From positions 248,001 to 312,000 of the forward strand of contig JARBJD010000007.1 in assembly GCA_033064195.1 (NCBI GenBank): a stretch of DNA of 64,000 nt. The letters run 5' to 3'. The notes beneath the pieces are model-generated. The model did not search any database and was not told the DNA's origin. It saw only the letters and a program-made list of their open reading frames with translations. The position numbers and the translations under genes were made by a program. Of this stretch, positions 20,964 to 32,923 are shown one piece after another. Position 1 is the first letter of the stretch; every line of letters starts with the position of its first letter. Source of the stretch: Blattamonas nauphoetae (taxonomy: Eukaryota > Preaxostyla > Oxymonadida).

Positions 20964-23900
20964 TTAATCAGATCCCCAAACAATAATAGAACCATCACGA
21001 CTCCCAGAAACAAGTTTGTCATTGACCTGGTCAGATGATGTTGACAGAAAAAGACATACGAGAATCATCGATGTGATGCAATCTTTGTGATTGGACCAGT
21101 CCTCATCTTCCAGCTGCTGAAGATCTTGTTTGGACAGACCCTGCATTGATGATTGATCGTCGATTAAAGCTGAAGAAAGATTATTATCGTCTGACGGAAG
21201 AAAAGAAGAGGTTAGAGAAACAAAGTGAGGACAAACGCTCAAGAATGTGATTGCATGTTCCCGTTGATTCGTTTGTGATTGTACAATTCGCCAATCGATG
21301 CGTCACACGTGTGCACGACACTTGCTTGCCATCATTTGTCCAGTTCCAGTGTCGGATGACTTTGTCACTTCCGGCTGTGATTAAACAGTTCGATCCTGAT
21401 GGAGCTACAAGCGCACGAACTGATGGTTCAGGGACCGGATTGTGAGGAGTGAGTGTCGTATCGTTTTGTTTGGAATGTGATGGAAGAGCCGAGATGCTTG
21501 ATGCTTGCATCCAACTTCGAGAGACATCAGCACCAACGCTGCCGCACACACCAAGGCCTTCCGATGGTGACAAGGCAACAGCGCGATTGACACCAGTTGC
21601 CGCCCAGACAAGGGGATATCCAGAGAGAGCTGAAAGTCGATTCGGTGAGAATGAAGGATGTTGTTGAGACATTGATAATGATGGGAAAGGTGTTGTTGAG
21701 ACAGTCGCGATGATATCGTTGATGGCCGTGTGACTGTCGGACTGAGTCTGTAAGAGAGGGATGCCATATCGAAGATCGACCAGCGACACCCTTCCCATTG
21801 ATGTTCCAACCACAAAATAAAATGCACTTGGCTCAACATCGATCGATGTTACAGATCCACAGATCGCTGGGATGTGCACAACCCATGCCGTTTCAGCAAT
21901 TCGAGGATCGACAACGTGAATGTAGCCGTTAGTGTTTGCATAAACAACAAGAGGTGATGTGTTTGACATGAATGATTTGACACAGGAAACGCCATTGTAG
22001 ACGGACGATGAGGCGAAGATGGACCGGCGAACGCCCGTTGAAAGGAGGAGGGAGTACGGTTGGGCGTTCAATACATGCGATTCACTGATGGTGTCGGTAT
22101 CCATTGCGAGTTGCTTGAGAACCTCGACACCAGTCTGTAGGTCAACAAATGAGAGGACTCCGGGTGATTGTGGAGAGATGGTTGACGTTCCATAACAGAA
22201 CATCGATCCGCCAGGGAGAAGAGAAGTGTGATACTGCACTGGAACTACATCACTTCGCTTGGCCTCAACACCAAGCATCGATGGTCGACTGGTGAAGCCA
22301 GTGTCAGACGGAAGATATGGACCAATGAGAAGAGGTGAAATATCTCTGTCCATTGGTGGTGGAACAAATCCGCGGTGTTCCGACCCAGCTTTATCGTATG
22401 ATGGAGCCATGCAATACGCAAAGAGTGACTGTTGTGCTTCTTCTCCTGACTTCATCTGGCTAAGATCCCAAAGACGAGCATATCCGTCCGATGAACATGA
22501 CAGGAAAAGTGGCTTGTCTGTGGAAGGTGACATTGATAGAGATGTGATCCCCTTCGTGTGTTCGCTCAAATATTGGACTTGGCGTAGTTTCAGTGCCCAT
22601 TCAGATGAGGAAACCAACGCCGACGTATTGGCAGCAGCAGAGCCTGCTGTCGACTGGTTGTTTACGGCTGCTGGCGCAATGAACTGTGAGATATCCAACT
22701 GTGGCCTGACAATAGGGACACCAGACAAGGCTGAACCCTCATTCTGGAAAGGTGTGGCTTCTCTTGGTAGATCCTTGTATGCAAGCGCAGCGTTGAACAG
22801 TTTGTCGCGGAAGAGATAGAGAAGAATGAGATCATTCTGTGATACCGACGAGGACATTTTTGGTGGGCCTTCTGGTTTGCGGTGCTGACTATCCGCATTC
22901 AGTACGTCCCGTGCTTGTTCACGTGCCATGTCCAAATTGAGTGACGACACACCAGGCTCGCAAGTTGGCTTTGAGGTAGTGAATAAGAAGTCTAGACACG
23001 ATTCACCAAAAGCTGCTCTGAACGATTTCTCAATCCGATCTTCTCTCATCTGCTTCTCGATCTTCTGCCGAGACGACATACTCGGTGGAGGTGTTTTGAG
23101 AATGTAGGTGGAAGGTGGAGGTGATAGAGTGACACGAAATGAACAAACAGGGGGAGGATCGCTTCTGAAGTCTTCGATCAGATGGTCCATAACAGTTTTG
23201 AAAGCGGTTCTCGTGATGGGCGTGACAAGAGATGATGAGATACTGGCAGGATCATTCAATTGTACAGTGACACCATGAACGGGATCAAGGAAAGGAAGAA
23301 CCGAAGGCTGAAGGATAACAAGACACATGATTGGGTTTAGAGCTGCGGCTGTTCGACTGATAAAAAGGACAGCTTCATTTCTAATCCAGGCATTCGGATG
23401 GATCAGGAACCACACAATGTCCTGCACTGCCAACAATAGCTTTGAGATAAGTGACTCACTCTTGGGAACGAAAGATGTGGGATCAAATTGGAGAATCGAA
23501 TTTGTTTCGGTTGGTGTGACGAGCTGCGCGATGTCCGACATGGCGGCCAAATTTCGTTGGAGGACTGCTTCCACAGGTTCGAATCGATCCCCAAACCTCG
23601 GGAGAAGATCCTCGATGATATTTGGAGCAGCCTTCGGATTGTATTTGGCGATGGTGCACAAAGAAGGTGCAAGCGATGCCCTGATGGGCCATTCATTGAG
23701 TTCAATCAAAGATTTGAAAATATACAACAACGCATCACTGTCCGCCATCTCAGGAAGGATGAATTGGGTTTGTGGTGATTTCAAAAATACGAAACGTGTT
23801 GTCGTGTTTAGTCTGAGAAGGATTGTGATGCAGCATAAAATCATCTCCGGAAGTTCTTTCATGTGGAGTGGATACTCGACTGTATCGACGTAGAGCGACG

Positions 23901-26600
23901 CATACCTCATCGACGCGAGGGCGATGTGTGAAAAGTGCGAGGCGAGAGCGGCGTAATTTGTGGAGAAAATGGGTTTGTTCGGTGACGGCCTCTCATCATC
24001 GATGCACATCGGGACTTCACGCTTTCCTTCCCAGCTGACATACTGGGCTCGGACAGAGAGTTCAGGGAAGAGTTGATTGTTCCGAGGGAGAGTTGACTGA
24101 CTCATTGATCCATCACCCAGAGTCCGCATTGGAGAGTGATCGGGAGAGGGGAGGATGTATGGGAAGATTGAGTGGATGAAAAAGTCGATTTGGCCAGGAA
24201 CTGCGCGACGGATGGAAGAGAGGACATGACAGAGGACATCAAGCGACAGATTGTATATCGTCTGAGATCGGGTGTTACTAATCAGATAAACAAGAGTCGG
24301 GGCGACGTATCTGATCAGGGCGAGATCTTCAAGATATCCAGAAAGAGCACAAATCATGTTCAGACAATACCGTTGGAATTGGAGATTGCTCATCGAGACC
24401 AGCAATGTACGAATAACAAGAATATAAATAATGTATTCAGGATGCTGTGGAGGGAGGTTTACGTCGCCTAGCGGCTTTTTTGAGTGCTGGAGGATCTCGA
24501 TTGATTCTGAGACAGTCTGTTCATTCCCCAGACAACACAATTCCCCATGGGTACAATGAACACACTGAATAGAGTTGACAATCAAAAATTGTGATGCTGT
24601 GATGGGAGGAGATCGATCAGGAACTCTTTTCGCGAGATTGAAATAATTGATGCTTTGTTGCCTGACCGACGGCCTGTCCTTTGGTTTCTGTCCAGTTTGT
24701 CTCTTCGAGAAATCGTCCAATGTCAATGAGCTCTTCTGCCTTTCCCATTCCATCCAATCAATGGCGGCAGAATGGTTCTCTTTGCGAAGCATGGCAACAG
24801 AACATGCATCACAAGTACAAACCAGCCCACAGGAGGATCCTGCAGCAACAGGCATAACTGGCCAATTGATCGATCGGCTATCACTGGGCGACCTGTTGGG
24901 ACGGATCTGTAATTGGACAAGTGGATTTTGCGATGGTTCTGTTGACGAGCCTTCATTCATCCTTCGATGTTCTCTTTGTTCCAATTTTTGAATCACATTT
25001 AACAACGATTGAAGCTCATTGTCTCGTTCAAGGGATGGAATCAGCGCTTGTTTCGGGATCGGGACTGACTCATCTGGAGTATAAACATCATCGAGCATGT
25101 TCTGTACCTCTGACTCCTTGATGAGACGTGTAAGTTCTGCAGAAGTTTCAGAGGCATTTTCGTCAATGAGAGAGGTTGGTGGTTCTTCTTGAGTGATGGT
25201 TTGTGAATCATCCACCTGAGCGATTGGAGCGGGTTTATGAATAGAAAACAATGGACCAAGGGATCTGTCTGCCATGAGCTATTTAGAAAATTAAAGTTAA
25301 TTGGAGCAAACTGCAGCAACACGCATTTCAAATTCTGATTCCTCCGAAACAGAGATAAGTTGGTGTAGATTCCCAAAGAACACAGGAAAAATGGGCATTC
25401 CATTGACCCTGAGAAAATAAGTGGACAATTTGAGCATACTCGAACGTTAAGCATTCATCGATTGTTTTGCGATTTGATGGATTCAGGTCGATCATCGCCC
25501 GAACAAGTTCACTGATATCGTGAGGCATTTGTTCGAAAATGTTGTCTGGATAGTATTTTCCTTCTTTGAACTGGAGGACAGTCGAGAGAGAGAAAAGATG
25601 TTGTCCAGTGAAGAGTTCGGCAATAACGCATCCGCAACTGAACACGTCTGCTCTCTGAGCATCTTCTATGGGGATCACTGGTGCAGGAGCAACAGATATT
25701 TCAGAAGATTTCGTGGTATTTTGAGAAGGATCCAATGAGAGTTTGATTTCATCTTCCATTCCATCGACGAACCTTTCAGGTGCAATGGTGCACGGCTGAT
25801 CAGGTATTATCTGTTTGTTGGGTGCCCATTCGAAGTAGGCATTCCTATGTAAGGTGGATGATGAATTCTGCCAATGAGAGATGATGGAAACTGAAAACAA
25901 ACACAAGGAATGATGAACGGCTTTTGGTTGAGGATATCTGTGAGCATGAGCCATCCCCATGACGTAAGGAGACAATTTGTCGTCCTAATATTTCCATGAG
26001 TGAGTGAATTGTGATGGAGGACGTGGACTGCCTGAAGGAGCTGATAGGCATACCACCGTCGTTCAGAATCAAGAAGTTGAGGATATGATCTTACAGACAA
26101 ATACAAAAGCAATGTAATATATACTTGATTCGTTGAGTGAGTGATGTGGGGAGTGACGGACGCTGAACGACAACGTAGTCACGAAATGTGGAGATTTGTG
26201 TGGGGACGAGAACATTCTGAAGGCATTTCGGAGGAAGAGCTTCAGTAAAAGCTGAAAATAAGGATTGTAAAGACAAATGGGGAATGAAGAAACCTTGTCG
26301 CTTCTTTGTGGCTTGAGTTGGGTTCATAAATCCAGTATTAGACAAGGTTAACTTCACTACGATTGGAAGATCTTTGTCAAGAGCTTGAAACGATGCGCTT
26401 GCGAGACCACAGCCACCAAGACAATTCTTTATCTCCTCAGCCCCATCCTGCTTAACATGACGATCATATTGAATAGAATTGTGAGCTGCAAATGCTTTAA
26501 AGGCATTATTCCAATTATTTAAGGTTTTTGTGATGTTTGTGTTTCGCGCATGATCGGACATTGAGATCCAACTAACTTTTATTTTGTTCACATCAGACAT
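20964..26600 (-). CDS. VPS15: VPS15/PIK3R4, regulatory pseudokinase of the VPS34 complex
   Basis: N-terminal kinase-like domain, HEAT repeats, then a C-terminal WD40 propeller, the VPS15 order. Introns inferred at 26252-26293, 26090-26124, 25845-25918, 25279-25381, 21191-21236 and 21027-21059. Diagnostic segments are SERRWYAYQLLQAVHVLH, APERFVDGMEDE, DVFSCGCVIAELFTGQ and, at the end, NDKLVSGSRDGSIIVWGSD. The catalytic loop reads THGNIRTTN, with Asn where active kinases have Asp, and no DFG is visible. The partner VPS34 acts in autophagy and endosomal sorting. The start is uncertain: ATG at 26600 overlaps the ATG of the divergent neighbour, and a second ATG at 26561 is possible. No MG myristoylation start is visible. 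The middle holds a long Ser/Pro-rich linker unlike animal VPS15. Confidence 0.88.
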
Positions 26601-29509
26601 GGCACGAACTCCAAAACAGAATCACCCAAACCACCCAAAAAAGACAGATAAACCAACTCCAAAACCATCCAAATTCAAAATACCACAAAAAAAGAAAAAA
26701 GCGACCAAGACAAAAAGAAATCTCATTTTTGTCTGCGTAGGTGCTGTGGCGGTCTTTATCTGCTATAAATTGTACGAAAAATACGAATTACAGAAGTTTA
26801 TTGCCGGTCTGAAAACGAACAATCCATCACGAGATGGTTCTGATGTCTTCAATCAAATCATTCAGAAATTGGACCAAGAAGATGTTTTTGAAGCGTACTC
26901 TCTTTCTGAACAGCTGTCACGAATAGAGAGAAATTCTTCACGTTCACTCTTTTTAAGCTTCCAAACAAGATACGTCCTGGGTGACTATCATGGCGCACGT
27001 GCATTCCTTGACCAGGTATATTTTTTTGATCAGTAGTTCTCTTCAGATGGACAATTCATCTCTTCCCAACTTCCCATTTGAAGAATTGAGAGCAAATGTA
27101 ACCCGCGAAGAGGATGAAATCATTAAGATGAGATTCGAGATGCGGGACATCTATCAATCACTCCCACAAGATGCTCTTATACACTACAAACCAGTCACAC
27201 AACTTGACAATTCTCTTTTTGGATCATGCACGACCAACGAGTCACTTCTCTGTCAAACACCGCCATCTTTCCTTGACCTCTGGAAAGATCAAAAAAATCA
27301 AGATTATGAGAGAAGAATCGTCCACAAATCTCGTTTTTATCACGCTTTTCCACCTGTCTCTTCACTTAACCTCGATCCGCCACCACTTGTCTCTCAATCT
27401 TCTCTTTTGAGTGAAGAAGGGAGAACTCTGACGAGGTTCAAACAATCAATCCCAAAACTCGCTAAAATGACTGTTATCCCCACTAACTATAATGCTGGGT
27501 GGATGCAATGGGCACAATGGCAGGACAAGAGAAAAGGAGACTTCATCCCTGTCGATGATGAATTCCATCTTAGAGATGTGAGATTCGACTTAGACAACGA
27601 TATCATTGGATCACCAGAAGTGGGAGATATTGTTGGACTTCCCGATTTTTCTGTTCCACAACCAAACAAAGCACAGAAGTACCTCGCCGCTCGCATGGCT
27701 GTCGATCTCGCAATATCATCAAACATGATTATGCCGCTGCCCGGACGAGTTGCTCATGGAGTTGTAAAGGAATTGATGAAGTTAGCAGACGGAAAAAACA
27801 CGACACAGAGAAGGGAAGCACTTGGAAGACTCGAACTTTGGCTACAGATGTTCGCTGAAGATGAGATGCAAAGGGTGATGAAGAATAGTGATGAGAAGGC
27901 AAAGGAAAGTGACATTATCAATAAAGATCTGGACGAGAGAGTGAGAGTAAAGAAAGAACGTGAAGCAGAATTGAAGGAACAGCAGGAAGCAGAAGAAGGA
28001 GAACATGAATTCGACAACCATCAAGATTCATCCAAAACAAAGAATTCCACGAACCCAAATTCTACTCCAGAACCCGATCTTGATCCAGAATCATATGCAC
28101 GCCAACGTGAACTTGATATCGAGAGTGTTCTAACTGCGGAAGAAAAGACCAACGCAGACCTTGATGACCAATACATGAATCTCATTCAGCGACTTCATCA
28201 GTACTCACCGTACTTCGCAGCTGAAGTCGACAAGATGGGAGGCGTTCTGATTGACTGTTACAATGCGGTTGTTGCTGTTCTGAATGAAATGGTAGTGAAC
28301 GATAATAAAAGTGAGGCAGAAGAAGTGAATGGCGTTGACAAAGTCCTCACCATTCCTTTCGTTCGCAACCTCCACTATATTCTCACCCACACCTCTCCAT
28401 TCTTCTACCAGCCCATCCCAGAACAAAACTCCACCTCAATTTGGAAGACTCAGCGAGGGCTCTTTAAATTGTATCCGAATGACGAGCTCCTTCCCGATAA
28501 AACAAAAGTTTTGCTGCATTCATTGCCAAACGAGACAGAAACCGATTTGCGAGATTTACTGGATAGAACACGGGAAATGATAAAAGAGAATGACAAACGA
28601 CGGGCTGATGGGAGGAGTCCTGTCCCGACATCATCTCTCGCCGCCCTCTTCCTGGCTCAGTTCATGTCTATCAAACCTTTCACGTCGTTCTCATTCCCTG
28701 TCGCTCAACTCCTCGTCTCATCACTTCTCCTCTCTTCTCAACTTCCTCCCCTCTCTCTCAACTCTCCCGACCTTTCCTCGTATTCCAATGTGACGGTCAC
28801 CAACCCTGCCTTTGACATTCGAGAAGCCATTGTTATCAGTCAGACTCAGAACTCACTCTCGACTCTCTCTGGAATCATTGCGGGAAATGGGCGAAGAACG
28901 AGCATGGATGTATTGAGCGGTGTGGAGGGATGGAATTACACTATGAAGGAAGAAATTCGAAAGAAACTGGAGAGCGAGCGAGAGGGAGAGAAAGAGAGGA
29001 GAGAGAAGGCAAGAGAAGAAGGAGAAAAGTTGACAGACGATGTGAAATCAGCAATATTCTCTGTCCTGACTCAGTTTGTGGAAGAGCACAAGGAAGAGAA
29101 GGCAGTAGATGGTCTCAACCGTTTCACACTTGGTTCTGACAAAAGAGTCGGCGATGAAGAGAAAAGGAGACATTTCTTCACAGAGGCTCCCAACACGAAT
29201 CCACCACTCGTTCTCACTCCAGCATCTCCACACACGTTCGACACGACTCCCACAATTCACTGCCACTTTTCACACACATTCCAACCATCTCAACTTGCCT
29301 CTCACCCTCTTTCTCTTCTCTTCGATGTGATTCTTGTTGAACCAATCGAAAAGAAGAACGTTGTCGTGAGGACAATCGTGCAGACACATAGCGATGGCAG
29401 AGATAATGTGGAAGCGTTCAGCTATGAGATTGTTGATGGAGATGAACAACTGGAAAGACTGAAATCATGGGTCGCCCATGTTCTCGATTCTGTTCTCATT
29501 TCACATTGA
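26599..29509 (+). CDS. Type II membrane protein of unknown function
   Basis: Two exons: 26599-27015 and 27047-29509, joined across a 31-nt intron (GTATAT..CTTCAG). The start ATG overlaps the divergent VPS15 start by two bases. About 35 Lys/Pro-rich residues precede a single membrane segment (NLIFVCVGAVAVFICYKLY), predicting a cytosolic N-terminus and a large lumenal/extracellular domain of about 900 residues. That domain has an acidic, Lys/Glu-rich coiled coil, several NxT/S sites and a C-terminal region of beta character. I recognise no catalytic motif; the combination recalls ER/Golgi enzymes or tethering proteins. It is followed by BBS1 on the same strand after 124 bp. Confidence 0.75.
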
Positions 29510-29633
29510 ATATTGGAGATCATCAACCATTTCTTGTTTCAAAACTCATTCATCCCAGTATTTTTGAAATTGGAGTCCATCTTCACTCGACTATCTCTCG
29601 GTTCGAAGTCTGGTTCTCGATCCCATACTCAAA

Positions 29634-31659
29634 ATGTCCAAGAATGAAACTATCTGGCTACAAGCGTTAAATGATCCTCTTGCCAGTATTCCGACCCCCT
29701 CTGAATTGATGACTTTGGGAGACTTCTCTGGGAGTGGAGAGACAATGCTAGCAGTCGCAACCAATTCAAAACAGCTTCGAATCTGGAGTGGAACAAGTTT
29801 ATACACACAAACAACTGTTCTTGATCAGCCATCACACCTTTTTTCATTCTATACTGAACAGAAAACCCCAATCCTGCCTTGGCTTGGAATTGTGTGTGGT
29901 TCAAGGATCTACTTCTATACACTCCAAAACCAACGGCTTGTCCCAAAGGCAAAGTTTGATTTTCCAGTCCATGTTCCCTGTCCGGAGGAGGAACAAATTT
30001 GGGAGAAAATTAAGAACGGAGCAGTTCTTTTGGATGATGCAGCAACGATGTTTACAGATCTAAAGAAGCAACAGTCGAACTTGTCACCATATGCCCTCCA
30101 CTTCCCACTAATCCCAACTCAAGATCAACAAACCAGCTTCATCACCCAGCTTAAACAACAACAATTCCAGTGGAGGTTTGAAATCCGTTCACATCATCTT
30201 TTGATTCTATCTCATCATCCATTAGGCCCCCTGTGACGTGTGTTGGAATTCTCCCAGATAAATCCGATAATCCAACTGAACCATCCTATTTGGTCGCTGG
30301 TACTGAAGCCAAAAAGTTGTACGTCCTATCTCCAGGAAACGCCAAGATTCTCTCAACAATTGATCTTCCATTCGTTCCTTCACATATTACAACCGAAGGT
30401 GAATATTCCAATGAATATCGTATTGTGATTGGATTTCGAAACGGATCAATTGGGATTGTTCGAGAAAAGAATCTCACACCAAACGTCGTAACCACAGGAA
30501 CAGGCCTTGTCGGTGTCCAAATGCTCAACAAAAAGATTTATGTGACACGAATGGATCGAAAATTTGAAGCATATACCATAAAAGGAAAATGTCTCTTCTC
30601 TATGGATCTTCCAAGCGATTGTGTCAGTTTCCAGCCAATGATCATGAAACAAGCAAAACAATTCAAAGGACTACTCGTCGGACTGAAGTCTGGAGAGGTG
30701 ATTGTTTTTAATAATAACATGACAGTTGATATCACTCGCATCCCAAATCTCTGTGGTCTTTACTTTGGTTCTTTTGGCCGAGAAGAAGGAGCACTTGTGG
30801 CAACAACTCACTCCGGAACCTTACTTATTCATCTTCTCCAACGTAAAGCTAATCTCGATCCAGGCGCGTCAAACCCTTTAAATGTGAGTTTGGCTCTCGC
30901 TTCTCCTTTACACACTACACTCAATGCCACTGGAATATCACAAAAGAAAACAGCGGAATCAGCAACAGTGATGGCAGATACACCAATTCAAATCCCTAAA
31001 AGATCATCACTCTTCTTTGAACAAGCTCAAAACGAAATTGAAAATGCATCAAGTCTGATTTCCACATTCTTACATATTTCTGATACTTTACTCTTTTTTC
31101 TATCACCACTCTTATTATTTGACTTATTCTCCTTTTCTAGACATGTATCGAAACTACCAAGCACGCCTCGCAAGACTTAAACTTGAAACAAGTCGTTCTT
31201 TTGTTGCGATGCTTTCGACTGGTGCAGGGGCAACATCTGGAGCTATATCAACTGTTCTCCAGATTGCCGCTCATATTCAGGGGATCGGACCGAAGTATAA
31301 CATGGTCTTAGTAATCAGTAATGTCAGTCGAATGGAAATGAATGATATCGTAGTGTTTGTCAACCCTGAAGAAGATACACATGCAGTTGGAACAAATTGT
31401 TTTCTTGTATGTCTCTTTCTTCCTTTCTTCACAATGATTTACACTTTTTTCAACCAAACATTTTATTCCCATTTATGAACAGTTGCCCACCTTGTTCCAG
31501 GGTGCCTCAAGTACCCTTGTTGTTCCAGTCAAGTGCATCGATGCAGGGGGTGCAGGAGGAGTTATTGAGGTGATTGTGACAGGAACAACTCGAACGGTCC
31601 CAATCACAATGGCTGCGGTGAAGATTCCTCCATGTGAAGTGTTGGACATGGGCGATTAG
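29634..31659 (+). CDS. BBS1: BBS1, BBSome subunit
   Basis: Four exons: 29634-30169, 30226-31052, 31141-31406 and 31483-31659. The N-terminal beta-propeller includes SYLVAGTEAKKLYVLSP, IDLPFVPSHI, LVGLKSGEVIVFNNNM and FGREEGALVATTHSGTLLI, which follow human BBS1 blocks in order. The C-terminal GAE-type domain (IAAHIQGIGPKYNMVLVISN) is complete. BBS1 is the membrane-cargo-facing subunit of the BBSome, which carries signalling proteins in and out of cilia via IFT. Its presence implies that the organism builds flagella with a BBSome. The 56-nt first intron has a GTGGAG donor. Length (about 600 aa) is near the animal protein. It is convergent with PSMB4, 142 bp apart. Confidence 0.9.
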
Positions 31660-31801
31660 TCAGATAGCAGATTTCTCATATACTTAGTTCATAATTTACA
31701 TCACTTCATCCATTGTCTTGTTTCTCACGATTAGGCTCTGAATTACCATGAGACATGAAAAAGAAATGAATAATGAAATGAAATTAGGAGGGAGTGATCG
31801 C

Positions 31802-32820
31802 TCAAATTGGCAAATCAACCGAATTTGGGGATGCCCATCTGTTCTTGGTGTTGATTTCAACATCCTTCGATTCCAGAGCCTGTACCTTTCCATTTGCATC
31901 AATTTCAATCCCAGAAATTTCCAACTGGAGAATGCATTCGTCGACAGACGAATGAACGAGAGCAGAGAGTATGGTAAAATCTATGAGAATCTAAAAAAAT
32001 GCGAACATGTGGATATCCTCGGCAATCTCGCAAGAAAAGAACTGTCATCGCATCAATAAGAACCTTTTCTGCTTGGTCGCGCGTCATATTTTGATTTTCA
32101 GCATATGCCTGAAGAAATGTGCTTAAACCAATATAGCGAACCTTTATCAGAATAGGCTTAGCAATATGCTCGCCAATTCCTGTGGCTACAACATGATCAA
32201 CAATTGGTGTTCCATAGAGATCCACGGTGCCCAAGAATCTTGAAAATAGGTGAGAAAGTTTCCCGAGAATTGAGAATGAAGAACAAGTCTCAACAAACGG
32301 TTTCGCGGAGTCAATTCCAGCAACAACCAAACGCAGTGTATAAGGTTTCTGTTTATTTCTGCGTTGATACATTATCCTGGTTGCATAGCTGTGGTACGAC
32401 TTCGGAGAAATCGAGTGATTATCATTGTGGCAAAAGTCACCCTCTCTGAAACGGAGAAAGATAACAAATAATTTCATCAGAAAAACCGAAAATATTCGAA
32501 TGAACACAATATGCTTTCTTTGAGCTTCCTTTTAAAGAAATAACAAACTGTCTTTCTTTCAGGAGGGTTGTGACCTCTTGAAAATCAGAGTATTCTCCGG
32601 AAGCTGTAATCAGGCAAGTCGGCGATATTTGCTTGGTTCTCTCAATTCCAAAATACCGAGCAGTTTTTCCAGAATTGACTATTGGAGAGTGAAGATGAGT
32701 TGTGAAGAAAAAGGGGTGTCAGAAGTAGAGAACGACAATACTGATCTTTTCAGAGGCAAGGAGAACACCGTTTTGATACTTTATCCCGAGAACGGTTCCG
32801 CAGCTCGAATAAACTTCCAT
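31802..32820 (-). CDS. PSMB4: Proteasome subunit beta type-4 (beta-7)
   Basis: Six exons on the minus strand, separated by introns at 32679-32741, 32446-32548, 32239-32298, 32109-32141 (33 nt) and 31925-32006. The joined product contains GTVLGIKYQNGVLLASEK, TASGEYSDFQEV, HSISPKSYHSYATRIMYQRR, SAKPFLGTVDLYGTPI and NQNMTRDQAEKVL, in the order of PSMB4/Pre4. The mature N-terminal catalytic Thr of active beta subunits is not evident, as expected for this non-catalytic subunit. It forms the beta-7 position of the 20S core. The start at 32820 leaves only a very short propeptide; an in-frame stop lies just upstream. The last exon was chosen because it restores the family C-terminus and ends at TGA 31802. 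Confidence 0.85.
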
Positions 32821-32923
32821 CAGAGGCAAGAAACCAAGTGTGTGGGTGGATCATTCATGGAATTCTGTTCTTTCGTGCTTCATTCATTGTGAAATGAGAA
32901 ATAAGAAAGAAAAACGAAGAGAG

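Noticed and set aside
22259-23893. Plus-strand frames of 186-188 codons opposite VPS15
   Set aside because: Antisense shadows of a conserved coding frame with a clear HEAT/WD40 product.
25905-25918. 14-nt intron in VPS15
   Set aside because: A 74-nt GTTCAT..ACATAG intron also restores frame and is within the size range of neighbouring introns; 14 nt would be exceptional.
29048-29266. Minus-strand frames opposite the type II membrane protein
   Set aside because: No splice signals and no domain; explained by the sense coding strand.
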